Part shown: positions 44,939 to 55,886 of the stretch, piece by piece | Numbering within the stretch: the first letter of the stretch is position 1 | Layout: every line of letters begins with the position of its first letter | Assembly (NCBI RefSeq): GCF_007858475.1 | Contig: NZ_VIGX01000002.1 | Span: 434,001-498,000, forward strand | DNA from: Tsukamurella conjunctivitidis | GTDB taxonomy: Bacteria > Actinomycetota > Actinomycetes > Mycobacteriales > Mycobacteriaceae | Reading direction: 5' to 3' | DNA length: 64,000 nt | Made by a program: the position numbers and the translations under genes | The notes under the pieces: model-generated | Databases searched by the model: none | What the model saw: only the letters and a program-made list of their open reading frames with translations | Told to the model about the DNA's origin: nothing

Positions 44939-46156
44939 ATGATCCCGCAGACACTGCTCTGGGTGGGGCTGATCGTCGCGTGGCTGGTGGTGCTCGTTCC
45001 GATGCTCGCCGCGCGGCACCCCAAGGTGAACCAGGTGTCCGACGCGACGCTGAAGACGCGCCTGCTGCACCGCGGCGGCTCCGCCACCCGCGCCGTGCGG
45101 CGCCGCATCCGCCCGGCGGCCACCGTCGCCGAGACTCGCACCGAGGAGGCGCCGGCCGCGGAGGATCTCGACGAGGACGTCGACGGCCGCATCGTGCTCG
45201 GCAAGGCCGACGGTGCCGCCGACGACACACTGCTCGCCGACGAGGAGGCCGAGGCGCACGCGTACGTGGACTCGGACGTCGACGACCTGCACGGGTCGAG
45301 TCCCATGGACGGCGACACCACCCCGATCCCCACCGTCGAGCGCGCGGCCATGCGCGCGAAGGCGAAGGTCGTGGACCTGGACGACCTCGACGCCCCCGTG
45401 GCGAAGCCGGTCGCGCAGGCCGAGAACGATGCCGCCGCGCCGGAGTCGGAGCCCATCGTCCGGCGCGTGACCGCGCCCGAGCCGGAGTCCGCCGACGAGA
45501 TCGAGCCGATCGCGGAACTCCCGGCCGACGAGGCCGTCGAGTTCGTGGACGAGGCCGTCGACGAGGTGCCCGCGGACGAGCAGCTCACCGAGGAGCTCGC
45601 CCCCGTCGCCCGCCCCGCGCGGGCCGCCGACGAACGCGACGACGACATCGATGCCGAGGCCGATGCCGAGTACGCGGCCGAGGACGTCGAGGCGGAGCCG
45701 CGCCGCCGGCGGGGCGGCTACGACCCCGAGAACGACGCACGCATCACCGAGGCCCGGTTCCGGTTCCGGCAGCGCGTGACGCTCGTGCTGGGTGTGCTCG
45801 CGGTGGTCGCGCTGGGCGCGGGCCTGATGAACGTGCCGTTCGCCTGGTACGGCCTCGGCGCCGTGATGGTCGCCCTCGTCGTCTACCTCGCCTACCTGCG
45901 CCGGACGGTGCGCATCGAGACCGAGATCCGTCGTCGCCGGATGGCGCGCCTGGAGCGGGCCCGCCGCGAGCGTGCCCGCGAGGCCGAGGTGCGCGACGGC
46001 GTGCCGGCGCACCTGCGGCGCGGCGGCTGCATCGTCATGGAGATCGACGACGAGGACCCGGCCTTCGACCACCTGCCGCGCTACCGCGCCGAGGAGTTCG
46101 ACTTCCTCGATCGACCGGCTGACCTGCGGGAACCGTACGAGCGCAAGGTCGGTTAA
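44939..46156 (+). CDS. glpR: GlpR/SepX-like divisome membrane protein
   Basis: 405 residues. A membrane helix at residues 4-24 (TLLWVGLIVAWLVVLVPMLA), a long acidic linker rich in Asp/Glu/Ala (about 60-255), two further membrane helices near 275-325 and a short cytoplasmic end. This order matches corynebacterial GlpR (Streptomyces SepX), which recruits the gephyrin-like Glp to FtsZ. ATG 44939 follows GGAGGGAG. A tRNA gene comes next. Confidence 0.85.
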   Translation: MIPQTLLWVGLIVAWLVVLVPMLAARHPKVNQVSDATLKTRLLHRGGSATRAVRRRIRPAATVAETRTEEAPAAEDLDEDVDGRIVLGKADGAADDTLLADEEAEAHAYVDSDVDDLHGSSPMDGDTTPIPTVERAAMRAKAKVVDLDDLDAPVAKPVAQAENDAAAPESEPIVRRVTAPEPESADEIEPIAELPADEAVEFVDEAVDEVPADEQLTEELAPVARPARAADERDDDIDAEADAEYAAEDVEAEPRRRRGGYDPENDARITEARFRFRQRVTLVLGVLAVVALGAGLMNVPFAWYGLGAVMVALVVYLAYLRRTVRIETEIRRRRMARLERARRERAREAEVRDGVPAHLRRGGCIVMEIDDEDPAFDHLPRYRAEEFDFLDRPADLREPYERKVG

Positions 46157-46198
46157 CAGTTTGGCCGCGGGGCTTGCTAAGGTATTCGAGTTCCGCAA

Positions 46199-46271
46199 GG
46201 GGCTATAGCGCAGTTGGTAGCGCGCCTCGTTCGCATCGAGGAGGTCAGGGGTTCGATTCCCCTTAGCTCCA
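46199..46271 (+). tRNA. tRNA-Ala (anticodon CGC)
   Basis: A complete cloverleaf of 73 bases: acceptor GGGGCTA/TAGCTCC (one G-T pair), D-arm GCGC/GCGC, anticodon stem CCTCG/CGAGG with loop TTCGCAT (anticodon CGC, reads GCG), T-arm AGGGG/CCCCT with TTCGATT, and discriminator A71. CCA is not encoded. A strong stem-loop follows. Confidence 0.97.
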
Positions 46272-46284
46272 CAGAGGAAACCGC

Positions 46285-46332
46285 AGTTCGGGCGGGGTTC
46301 TGAGAAATCAGAGCCCCGCCCGAACTCGTTTC
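46285..46332 (+). terminator. Stem-loop terminator after tRNA-Ala
   Basis: 18-base arms with one wobble pair at 46285-46302 and 46309-46326, 6-base loop, followed by CGTTTC. Confidence 0.85.
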
Positions 46333-46388
46333 CGGACCGCCCCGGGCCCGTAGGGTGGAGACGCCGTCGAACAGCCAGGAGGCTCATC

Positions 46389-46727
46389 GTGTTCACCAAG
46401 AAGGGCGACGCCGCCGTTCTCGCGAAGCTCCGTGCCATGCCCGCGCCGTACGCCGAGATCGGGGAGCGCCTGCACGCCATCATCCGGGAGAACGCGCCGG
46501 GCCTCGAGCCCGTCGTGCGGTGGGGGCTGCCGTTCTACATCGGCGGCGGTGAGGACGTCTGCTACATCAAGCCGGGCGATACCTACGTGGCCTTCGGCTT
46601 CGGCGAGACGGTGAATCCGGCCCACGAGGAGGGTGCGAACATGCACCCCATCGTCTGGAACGTCACGGCGCTGGACGCCGAGACCGAGGCGCGGATCGCG
46701 GCCCTGGTCGCGAAGGCCGTCGCCTGA
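46389..46727 (+). CDS. DUF1801-type small protein
   Basis: 112 residues, GTG start. RLHAIIRENAPGLEPVVRWGLPFYIGG, VCYIKPGDTYVAFGF and MHPIVWNVTAL fit the DUF1801/YdhG-like family of small soluble domains. No function is established. Confidence 0.72.
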   Translation: MFTKKGDAAVLAKLRAMPAPYAEIGERLHAIIRENAPGLEPVVRWGLPFYIGGGEDVCYIKPGDTYVAFGFGETVNPAHEEGANMHPIVWNVTALDAETEARIAALVAKAVA

Positions 46728-46749
46728 CCGTCGTGACCCGGCCCCCACG

Positions 46750-46926
46750 ATGACCCCGCTCGACCAACTGCTCCGCTGGGAGGACTCCGGCGGCACGTGG
46801 GCCGTGCTGAGTCGCTCCGACGATGCGGTCGTCGTGGCGCTGCTGCGCTGCGACGGCGGCGAGATCGTCGACCGCCTCGAATCCGGCGACCCGGCCCTGC
46901 GGGAGTACGTCGGCGCGGGAGCCTGA
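46750..46926 (+). CDS. Small hypothetical protein
   Basis: 58 residues: TPLDQLLRWEDSGGTWAVL then VVVALLRCDGGEIVDRL. The WEDSGGTW and CDGGE motifs are often seen in short actinobacterial proteins. Only 22 bases separate it from the previous gene, so it probably shares its transcript. Ordinary codon use favours a real gene. Confidence 0.6.
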   Translation: MTPLDQLLRWEDSGGTWAVLSRSDDAVVVALLRCDGGEIVDRLESGDPALREYVGAGA

Positions 46927-46936
46927 ACCGGACGGC

Positions 46937-47713
46937 TCAGGCCGCGACGATGCTGCGCTTGGCCAGTCCCATCCAGAAGCCGTCGATCGGTTCCTCGGGC
47001 GCGGCCTCGGGATCGGTCGCCGCGCCGAGCGTGACGAACAGCGGCGCGAAGTGCTCGATCCGCGGGTGCGCGTACGGCATGCCGGGCGCCTCCTCGCGGA
47101 ACCGCATCAGCCCGTCGACGTCGCCCGCGACGAACCGCTCGTGCGCCCACGCGTCGAACTCGCGCGACCAGCCGGGTGCGGCGGCGTCGGCGCTGGGGTC
47201 GGTGAGGAAGGGCAGGCCGTGGGTGGTGAACCCGGAGCCGATGATGAGCACGCCCTCCTCCCGCAGCTCCGCGAGCCGCCGGCCGAGGCCGAACAGCGCC
47301 TCCGGCTCGAGGGTGGGCAGCGAGACCTGCAGGACGGGGATGTCGGCCTCCGGGTACATCACGGTGAGCGGCACGTACGCGCCGTGATCCAGCCGGCGCC
47401 GCTCGTCCCGGTGCACGGGCTGATCGTCGGGCGCCATCGCCGCGATCCGGTCCGCCAGTTCCGGCGCGCCGGGCGAGGGGTAGACGGTGCGGTAGTAGCG
47501 CTCGGGGAAGCCGCCGAAGTCGTAGGTGAGCGGGACCCGGGAGTCGGTGGCGCCCACGGTGAGCGGCGCGGCCTCCCAGTGCGCGGAGACGACGAGGATC
47601 TGCTCGGGCCGCGGCAGGTCGGCGGCGAGCGTCCGGAGTTGCGCGACCCAGCGCTCGTCGTCGACGAGCGGTGGGGCGCCGTGGCTGAGGAACAGCGCGG
47701 GCATGGTGGTCAT
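46937..47713 (-). CDS. Class III extradiol dioxygenase (DODA/YgiD-like)
   Basis: 258 residues. The LigB-type core starts with ALFLSHGAPPLVDD, then VVSAHWEAAPLTV and ALIIGSG-like FTTHGLPFL, whose histidines (near residues 10, 45 and 170) bind the metal. Homologues open the ring of DOPA or other catechols; the natural substrate is unknown. It is followed on the same strand by an HxlR regulator gene, 28 bases upstream. Confidence 0.87.
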   Translation of the reverse strand: MTTMPALFLSHGAPPLVDDERWVAQLRTLAADLPRPEQILVVSAHWEAAPLTVGATDSRVPLTYDFGGFPERYYRTVYPSPGAPELADRIAAMAPDDQPVHRDERRRLDHGAYVPLTVMYPEADIPVLQVSLPTLEPEALFGLGRRLAELREEGVLIIGSGFTTHGLPFLTDPSADAAAPGWSREFDAWAHERFVAGDVDGLMRFREEAPGMPYAHPRIEHFAPLFVTLGAATDPEAAPEEPIDGFWMGLAKRSIVAA

Positions 47714-47741
47714 GGCATCCCTTTCGAGCGTGGGAAGCGCC

Positions 47742-48077
47742 CTACGACCGTTGCGTGGTGGTCATCGCGGCCTCGACGGCCTCCGCCAACTGCAGCACCG
47801 CCGCCGCCACGTCGGTACCGGCGGGCGTGAGCCGGTACTCGGTGTACGGGGGATTGGTGCCGGCGGAGTACCGGCTGACCAGCCCGTCGTCGACGAGGGA
47901 CCGCAGCGTCTGCGTGAGCATGCGGTCGCTGATGCCCTCCACCTGGCGGCGGATCTCGCCGAAGCGCTGGGGCTCCGAGGTCAACCGTCCCAGGACGAGC
48001 GCGCCCCACCGCCCGGTGACGTGCGCGAAGACATCGCGCGAGGGGCAGTTCTTCGCGAAGACATCGAATTCGGCCAT
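47742..48077 (-). CDS. HxlR-family regulator
   Basis: 111 residues. NCPSRDVFAHVTGRWGALVLG, a conserved Cys11, QRFGEIRRQVEGISDRMLTQTLRSLVDDGLVSR and YRLTPAG match HxlR/YodB. YodB-type members use that cysteine to sense quinones or electrophiles. It is divergent from the DoxX gene and next to the dioxygenase gene, so an electrophile- or catechol-responsive switch is plausible. Confidence 0.9.
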   Translation of the reverse strand: MAEFDVFAKNCPSRDVFAHVTGRWGALVLGRLTSEPQRFGEIRRQVEGISDRMLTQTLRSLVDDGLVSRYSAGTNPPYTEYRLTPAGTDVAAAVLQLAEAVEAAMTTTQRS

Positions 48078-48144
48078 GAGGAAACCTTACACGTACAGAA
48101 GTATTGCGCTTACGATTCGTCTGTGCTTCGATGATAACGCAGGA

Positions 48145-48156
48145 TTGAAGCTTCAA
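48145..48156. promoter_or_regulatory. Palindromic operator between HxlR and DoxX
   Basis: TTGAAGCTTCAA is a perfect 12-base palindrome in the 100-base divergent gap and lies close to the DoxX start, a likely HxlR binding site. Confidence 0.55.
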
Positions 48157-48177
48157 CAATAGAACGGAGTGGTCATC

Positions 48178-48612
48178 ATGGCCGCACAGCTCGAGCGGGG
48201 CCAAGGCCTCGCCTCCACGATCGCCCGGGTGATCCTCGGCGTCATCTTCTTCGCGCACGGCTGGCAGAAGTTCGTCACCAACGGCATCGACAACGTCGCC
48301 GCGAGCTTCGAGAAGATGGACGTGCCGCTCCCGACGCTGTCCGCGTGGTTCGCGGGCATCGTCGAACTCGTCGGCGGCGCCGCGCTGATCATCGGCCTCG
48401 CCGTGCCGCTGGTCGCGGTGCTCGGCATCATCGACATGCTCGGCGCGATCATCTTCGTGCACTGGGACGCGGGCTTCTTCGCGAGCAACGGCGGCTACGA
48501 GCTGCCCCTGGCGCTCATCGCCGGCCTGATCGCCGTGGGCATCGCCTCGCACGGCCCGCTCGCCGCCGACACCCACCTGCTCAAGAGCCGGTCGAAGGCG
48601 GTGCGCCAGTGA
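48178..48612 (+). CDS. DoxX-family membrane protein
   Basis: 144 residues with four membrane helices, typical of DoxX. ILGVIFFAHGWQKF and FAGIVELVGGAALIIG are conserved. The ATG at 48178 has CGGAG at the right distance; an upstream GTG is less likely. It overlaps the next gene by GTGA. DoxX proteins are linked to redox and thiol stress in mycobacteria. Confidence 0.9.
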   Translation: MAAQLERGQGLASTIARVILGVIFFAHGWQKFVTNGIDNVAASFEKMDVPLPTLSAWFAGIVELVGGAALIIGLAVPLVAVLGIIDMLGAIIFVHWDAGFFASNGGYELPLALIAGLIAVGIASHGPLAADTHLLKSRSKAVRQ

Positions 48613-49250
48613 GGATCACCGTCTTCGGCGCCTCCGGTTACTCCGGCGGCCACATCACCACGGAAGCCCTCGACCGCGGCATCGAGGTCGTCGGCGTCGC
48701 CCGCGACGTCGCGAAGGTCCCCGCGGGCGCGACCGCCGAGGCCGGCGACGTGACCGACGCCGACTTCGTCGCCCGCGCCGTCGAGGGCGCCGCCGTCATC
48801 GTCTCCGCCCTGCCGACCGCGGCACCGTCGGGCGAGGGCACCGATCTGCCCACCGCCCTGGAGGCCCTCGTCACCGCTGCGCGCGCCACCGGCGCCCGCC
48901 TCGGCGTCGTCGGCGGCGCGGGCAGCCTGCTCGTCGCCGAGGGCGGCCCCAAGCTGGTCGACACCCCGTCCTTCCCCGACGCCGTCAAGCCGATCGCGCA
49001 GGAGCACGATCGCGCGCTCGACTACCTGCGCACCGTCGGCGACGTGGACTGGTTCTACCTGAGCCCGGCCGCGAGCTACGGCTCGTTCAACCCCGGCGAG
49101 AAGCGCGGCGCCTTCCGCACGAGCGGCGACCTGCTGCTCACCGACGCGGACGGGAACTCCGAGATCTCCGGCGCCGACTACGCGATCGCGTTCGTCGACG
49201 AGATCCTCACCCCCGCGCACGAGCGGGAGCGGTTCTCGGTCGCGTACTGA
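48609..49250 (+). CDS. NAD(P)-binding epimerase-like protein
   Basis: 213 residues. The Rossmann motif is ITVFGASGYSGGHI with a normal GxxGxxG near residue 8; ENVVSALPT-like and YDWFYLSPAASYGSF fit the short SDR group with NAD(P)-binding only. Its start overlaps DoxX, so both probably respond to the same HxlR-type signal. Confidence 0.88.
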   Translation: MRITVFGASGYSGGHITTEALDRGIEVVGVARDVAKVPAGATAEAGDVTDADFVARAVEGAAVIVSALPTAAPSGEGTDLPTALEALVTAARATGARLGVVGGAGSLLVAEGGPKLVDTPSFPDAVKPIAQEHDRALDYLRTVGDVDWFYLSPAASYGSFNPGEKRGAFRTSGDLLLTDADGNSEISGADYAIAFVDEILTPAHERERFSVAY

Positions 49251-49311
49251 ACCGACGCGGCCCGCGCCGCGCCGTCGTATCCTCGGCTCAAGAGCGAGCA
49301 CAGGGGGTGTG

Positions 49312-50085
49312 ATGGCGCGGCGCGAACCCGTCTACGAGGTGGTCCAGGTCCTGGCGAGGAGCATCCTCCGCGCGCAGGGGCTGCGAGTGGACTGGCGCGG
49401 GCTGGAGAACATCCCGGCCGAGGGCGGCGTCCTCCTCGCCGTCAACCACACCAGCTACGTCGACTTCCTCGAGGCCGGGCTCGCCGCCCGCCGCGCGGGC
49501 CGCTGGCCCCGGTACATGCTCAAGGCCGAACTCAAGAAGATCCGGATCATGGCCTTCCTGATCAAGCACTGCGGCGCCATCGGCGTCGACCGCGAACACG
49601 GCGCCGAGAGCTACCACGAGGCCGTCACCGCGCTGGAGGCCGGCGAGGCCGTGATCGTCTACCCCGAGGCCACCATCAGCCGCAGCTTCGAGATCAAGGA
49701 GTTCAAGTCCGGCGCCGCCCGCATGTCCATCGAGGCGGGCGTGCCGATCGTCCCCGTCATCGTCTGGGGAACCCAGCGCATCTGGTCCAAGGGCACGCAG
49801 CGCCGCATCGGCCGGCACCGCTTCCCGGTGGTCGTGCAGGCCGGTCCCGCGCTCCTGCCCGACGGTGACGATCCCGTCGCCCTGACGGCCCGGTTGCGGG
49901 CGGCGATGTCCGAGACCCTCGCCGACGCGCAGCGCGGATTCCCCGCCCCCGCGGGGGAGGACTGGGTGCCCGCGCGACTCGGCGGCGGCGCGCCCCCGCC
50001 CGACGAGGCGGCACGGCTCGAGGAGGAGGAATTCGCACTTCGGAAGGCCAAGCGGGAGGCCGAACGTCGGGCCGACGGCGGTTGA
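49312..50085 (+). CDS. 1-acyl-sn-glycerol-3-phosphate acyltransferase (PlsC-like)
   Basis: 257 residues. NHTSYVDFLEAG holds the HX4D catalytic motif, VYPEATIS the modified EGT block, and PIVPVIVWG the final motif. It transfers acyl groups onto lysophosphatidate at the membrane. GTG at 49309 is also in frame; ATG was chosen. The C-terminal end is a charged, helical tail. Confidence 0.9.
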   Translation: MARREPVYEVVQVLARSILRAQGLRVDWRGLENIPAEGGVLLAVNHTSYVDFLEAGLAARRAGRWPRYMLKAELKKIRIMAFLIKHCGAIGVDREHGAESYHEAVTALEAGEAVIVYPEATISRSFEIKEFKSGAARMSIEAGVPIVPVIVWGTQRIWSKGTQRRIGRHRFPVVVQAGPALLPDGDDPVALTARLRAAMSETLADAQRGFPAPAGEDWVPARLGGGAPPPDEAARLEEEEFALRKAKREAERRADGG

Positions 50086-50158
50086 GTATCCACCTATGGT
50101 GTGCATCACCTGGTGTTGGTAGGTTTGCCGGGATCGTTCATGCGAGGAGGAGGAGACC

Positions 50159-51145
50159 ATGACGCAGCCGCCGAACTACCCTGGTGACAACCAGGGCGGC
50201 TACCCGCAGAACCCGCAGGATCCGCAGCAGGGTGGATACCAGCCCGGTGGTTACCCGGAGCAGCCCGGTTACGGCCAGGGCGGCTACCCGCCGCCGCCCG
50301 CCGGTGGTTTCCCGCCGCCGCAGGACCCGGGCTACGGCCAGGGCGGCCAGGGCTTCCCGCCGCCGCAGGGCGGGCAGGGCGGCTTCCCGCCCCCGCCCCA
50401 GGGCGGCTTCCCGCCGCCCCCTCCCGGCGGCGGCTACGGCACCCCGCAGTTCGGTGGACAGCCGCCGTTCAACGTCGGTGACGCCTTCTCCTGGGCGTGG
50501 AACAAGTTCAGCAAGAACGCCGGCTCCGTCCTCGTCGCGGGCCTGATCTACGGCGTGATCTTCTACGTCGTCTTCGGCATCGGCTACAGCCTGCTGATCG
50601 GCGGAATGCTGGCGTCGAGCGACACCACGTACGACCCCACCACCAACACCTACACCGCGGACAACGTCTCGCTGGGCGCGAGCCTCGGCGGCTCGCTGCT
50701 GTTCGCGTTGGTGATCTCGATCGTGCAGTACCTCGTGCACACGGCGCTGCTCTCGGGGCTGCTGGACCTGGCCGACGGCAAGCAGGTCACGCTCGGCTCG
50801 TTCTTCAAGCCGCGCAACACCGGCTCCGCGCTGGTCGCCGCCCTCGTCGTCGGCCTGATCGTCGGCGTCGGCTCGCTGCTGTGCTTGATCCCCGGCCTGG
50901 TGGCCGCGTGGCTGTTCATGTTCGTGCTCGTCGCGACCATCGACCGGAACCTCGGCCTCGGCGACGCGCTGCGCACCAGCTTCGAGACCGCGAAGAACAA
51001 CGTGGGTAACTCGCTGCTCGTGTGGATCCTCACCACGCTGATCATGGGTATCTGCGCGATCATCACCCTGCCGATCGGCCTGCTGGTGATCGTCTACACC
51101 TGGCGTCGCCTCTCCGGCGGCCAGGTGGCTCCGCTGACCCCGTAG
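50159..51145 (+). CDS. Membrane protein with Pro/Gly-rich N-terminus, unknown function
   Basis: 328 residues. The first 105 residues are Pro/Gly/Gln/Tyr-rich repeats (GGYPPPP, GGFPPPP, PGYGQGGQ), then six membrane helices with a loop holding TTYDPTTNTYT. Such a low-complexity arm before a membrane body recalls the 34-kDa antigen-like protein at 7092. GAGGAGGAGGAG precedes the ATG. Function not recognised. Confidence 0.75.
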   Translation: MTQPPNYPGDNQGGYPQNPQDPQQGGYQPGGYPEQPGYGQGGYPPPPAGGFPPPQDPGYGQGGQGFPPPQGGQGGFPPPPQGGFPPPPPGGGYGTPQFGGQPPFNVGDAFSWAWNKFSKNAGSVLVAGLIYGVIFYVVFGIGYSLLIGGMLASSDTTYDPTTNTYTADNVSLGASLGGSLLFALVISIVQYLVHTALLSGLLDLADGKQVTLGSFFKPRNTGSALVAALVVGLIVGVGSLLCLIPGLVAAWLFMFVLVATIDRNLGLGDALRTSFETAKNNVGNSLLVWILTTLIMGICAIITLPIGLLVIVYTWRRLSGGQVAPLTP

Positions 51146-51158
51146 CACCGGTTTCGAC

Positions 51159-51197
51159 GAAGGGGCCCGTTCCGCCACCCGGCGGGACGGGCCCTTC
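51159..51197. terminator. Stem-loop terminator between convergent genes
   Basis: Arms of about 14 bases with one wobble (around 51163-51176 and 51181-51194) and a 4-base loop, after the membrane protein gene and before the end of the hydrolase gene. Confidence 0.7.
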
Positions 51198-51224
51198 GCC
51201 GGTCACGCGGCCCGACGCACGCCG

Positions 51225-51968
51225 CTACCGCAGGAAGTCGAGCACCGCCCGCGCGAACGCGGCGGAGGACTCGCGGTGCACCGTGTGCCCGCCCCGCAGT
51301 TCCAGGTACTCGCCGCGCGGCAGGGCATCGGCGACGAGCCGCAGGTACTCGGGACGCAGGAAGTCGCGCGGCCCGCCGGAGATCACGAGCGTCTCCTGCG
51401 GCGTGGCCGACAGCCGCTCCCACCACGCCGGATCGGGCCGGAACTGCGGCGAGACCGAGTCCATCATCGTCCCGTCGAACCGCGAGAGCGCGCCCGGCGT
51501 CTGCACCACCTGCTTGATCCCGAGCCACACCCGCCGCGGCGTGAGCGGCAGGTCCATCGACTCCGCGAGCTGGGACTCCTCCTGTGCGACCGGCGGCATC
51601 TCCTCGAGGACCAGGCGGCGCACACCGTCGGGCAGGCGCCACGCGAGCCGCAGCGCGGCCTGGCCGCCGAGGGAGTGCCCGACGACGTCGAACTCCTCAA
51701 GGCCCGCGTACCGCGCGACGTGCTCCGCGTCCTGCGCGAGCTCGTCGAGGAGGTACTCGGGGCTGTGATCGCTGCGGCCGTGGCCGCGCTGGTCGTAGGT
51801 GACGGTGTCGCGGCCGGCGGCGGACAGGGCGCGGACGGTCCGCCGCCACGTGCGGTGATCCGCGGCCATGCCGTGGATGAGCAGGACCGGCGGTCCGGTC
51901 GGCTCGGGCACGCGGCGGTGCTGCACCCGCAGCCGCACGTCGCCGGCGGTGATCGTCTCCTCGCGCAT
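51225..51968 (-). CDS. Alpha/beta-hydrolase
   Basis: 247 residues. LLIHGMAADHRTW is the oxyanion region, VVGHSLGGQAALR the nucleophile elbow (Ser in GHSLGG), and the catalytic His lies in LRGGHTVHRES. Related to esterases and haloperoxidase-like proteins; the substrate is unknown. Confidence 0.9.
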   Translation of the reverse strand: MREETITAGDVRLRVQHRRVPEPTGPPVLLIHGMAADHRTWRRTVRALSAAGRDTVTYDQRGHGRSDHSPEYLLDELAQDAEHVARYAGLEEFDVVGHSLGGQAALRLAWRLPDGVRRLVLEEMPPVAQEESQLAESMDLPLTPRRVWLGIKQVVQTPGALSRFDGTMMDSVSPQFRPDPAWWERLSATPQETLVISGGPRDFLRPEYLRLVADALPRGEYLELRGGHTVHRESSAAFARAVLDFLR

Positions 51969-51989
51969 CAGCTCATGGTGCCAGCACGG

Positions 51990-52316
51990 TCAGGCCAGTG
52001 CGTAGCTCAGCGCGACGCACACGGCCGTGCCCGCGACGATGCTGAGCACCGCGTTGCGCCGCCGCAGGTGCGCCGCCGCCGTGGCCGCGACCCCCGCGAT
52101 CTGCGGCAGCCCGTGCGCCGGCGCCGTGTAGTCCACCTGCGCCATGCAGTAGACGGCGAGCACCACGACGGCGCCCGCGGGCATCCACCGCCCGAAGTCG
52201 GCGAGCAGCGGCGAATCGCGCAGCACCGAGGCGAGCCCGAACGGTGCCAGCCGCAGCGCGAGGGTGACCGCCGCCGCGATCGCGATCCCCGCCAGCAGGT
52301 AGCCGGTGCTAGGCAT
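51990..52316 (-). CDS. azlD: AzlD-domain small subunit of a branched-chain amino acid exporter
   Basis: 108 residues with three membrane helices, of AzlD type. It follows azlC and overlaps it by 8 bases, so the two make a complex. In B. subtilis AzlC/AzlD export branched-chain amino acids or analogues. Confidence 0.88.
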   Translation of the reverse strand: MPSTGYLLAGIAIAAAVTLALRLAPFGLASVLRDSPLLADFGRWMPAGAVVVLAVYCMAQVDYTAPAHGLPQIAGVAATAAAHLRRRNAVLSIVAGTAVCVALSYALA

Positions 52317-52974
52317 GCGCCGCCTCCTTCGTCCGGCGGGCCAGGACGTGGCGCACCACCAGCAGCCCGGCGAAGCCGCCCATCGCGACCAGCAGCATCG
52401 CGCCCGGCGCGGCGGCCAGCGCGACCGCGCACGCCCCGAGCGCGAGCGCGAGCGTCGTACGGTCCGGGTGCGCGTCCAGCGCGAGCACCACGAACAGGGC
52501 GGTCAGCACGAAGTCGACGCCGGGCACGTCGCGCAGGAAGGCGCCGCCCGCGAGCCCGCCCACCAGCGAGCCGCTCACCCACGCGACGTGCAGGCCCACC
52601 TGGGTGCGCAGGATCATCGGCCCGGTCATCGTGGCCGACGGTGCCGTACTCACCAGGGCGTAGGCCTCGTCGGTGAGGGCGTAGACGCCGTACGCCCGTC
52701 CGATGCGGCTGCGGATGCGCCCGAGGGGGAAGGTGAGTCCGTAGAACAGGTGCCGCGAGTTCACCAGGAAGGTGGTCGCGGCGATCGCCGCCAGCGGCGT
52801 CGCGGCCGCCAGCAGCCCGGCGAGGAGGAACTCCACCGAGCCCGCGTACACCGCCATCGACAGCACCGGCGCGATCCACCACGGCAGGCCGTTGCCCGTG
52901 ACCACCACGCCGAGGCCGATGCCGAGCACGAACAGGCCCAGTTGCACCACGGCGACCTTCGACGGAACTCCCAT
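52309..52974 (-). CDS. azlC: AzlC-family exporter subunit
   Basis: 221 residues with five to six membrane helices. SMAVYAGSVEFLLAGLL and VNSRHLFYGLTFP are AzlC signatures. ATG at 52974; its start lies on the other strand of a divergent lrp gene. The azlCD pair exports branched-chain amino acids; the Lrp-type regulator fits. Confidence 0.9.
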   Translation of the reverse strand: MGVPSKVAVVQLGLFVLGIGLGVVVTGNGLPWWIAPVLSMAVYAGSVEFLLAGLLAAATPLAAIAATTFLVNSRHLFYGLTFPLGRIRSRIGRAYGVYALTDEAYALVSTAPSATMTGPMILRTQVGLHVAWVSGSLVGGLAGGAFLRDVPGVDFVLTALFVVLALDAHPDRTTLALALGACAVALAAAPGAMLLVAMGGFAGLLVVRHVLARRTKEAAHA

Positions 52975-52995
52975 GAGTGACAATTCTATTTCGCG

Positions 52996-53005
52996 TTGCG
53001 CGCAA
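52996..53005. promoter_or_regulatory. Short palindrome between azlC and lrp
   Basis: TTGCGCGCAA is a perfect 10-base palindrome in the divergent gap, within an AT-enriched stretch. A possible Lrp half-site pair. Confidence 0.4.
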
Positions 53006-53056
53006 TGTGCTTGCGAGAATGTTGAGCTTTCGCCTGATGCTGGCAATAATCGACTG

Positions 53057-53484
53057 GTGGATGCACTCGATCGAGCAATCATCGACGAGTTGGTGCGCGA
53101 CGGGCGGCTCACCAACCAGGAACTGGCGCAGCGCGTGGGCCTCACGCCCGCGCCGTGCCTGCGCCGCGTGCGGCGCCTCGAGGCCGACGGCGTGATCACC
53201 GGCTACACCGCCGTCCTCGACCCGGCGGCGCTCGGCCGCGGCTTCGAGGTCCTCATCCACGCGGACCTCTCGGCGAACGACCGCGCCTCGGTGGAGGCCT
53301 TCGAGGCGCGCATCGCCTCCTTCGACGAGGTCATCGAGGTGCGCCGTATGTTCGGCCTGCCCGACTACGTGATCCGCGTGCGCGTCGCGGACCTCGACGC
53401 CTACGAGAAGTGGGTCACCACGCACCTCATGGGCGATCCGGCGATCGTGCGCGTCGACTCCCGGATGACGATGAAGGTGGTCAA

Positions 53485-53488
<4 letters not shown>
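53057..53488 (+). CDS. Lrp/AsnC-family regulator
   Basis: 143 residues. The HTH (DALDRAIIDELVRDGRLTNQELAQRVGLTPAPCLRRVRRLE in outline) and the RAM ligand domain (GYTAVLDPAALGRGFEV, VIRVRVADLDAYEKWV) are standard. The GTG at 53057 gives the normal N-terminus; a longer in-frame start exists but adds cysteine-rich residues that do not fit. It probably responds to a branched-chain amino acid and controls azlCD. Confidence 0.9.
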
Positions 53489-55771
<2,283 letters not shown>

Positions 55772-55800
55772 CTCGGGCCCGCCCGGAAAAAAAGTTTCGG

Positions 55801-55818
55801 CGGAACCGATGAGTTCCG
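55801..55818. promoter_or_regulatory. Inverted repeat upstream of the VOC/sigma genes
   Basis: Arms CGGAAC and GTTCCG with a 6-base spacer. GGAAC is also the -35 element of several ECF sigma factors, but the CGTC at 55830-55833 is too distant for a normal -10. Regulatory role likely but not defined. Confidence 0.35.
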
Positions 55819-55886
55819 GCGACGAGGCCCGTCTAACCATGTGACGGTATCCGAGAGCGGATGCCGCAGACCCCAGGAGCGACGCC

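Noticed and set aside
43553-46483. 976-residue minus-strand frame over glp, rimJ, glpR and the tRNA
   Set aside because: It crosses a tRNA gene and several genes; impossible as a real coding region in this context.
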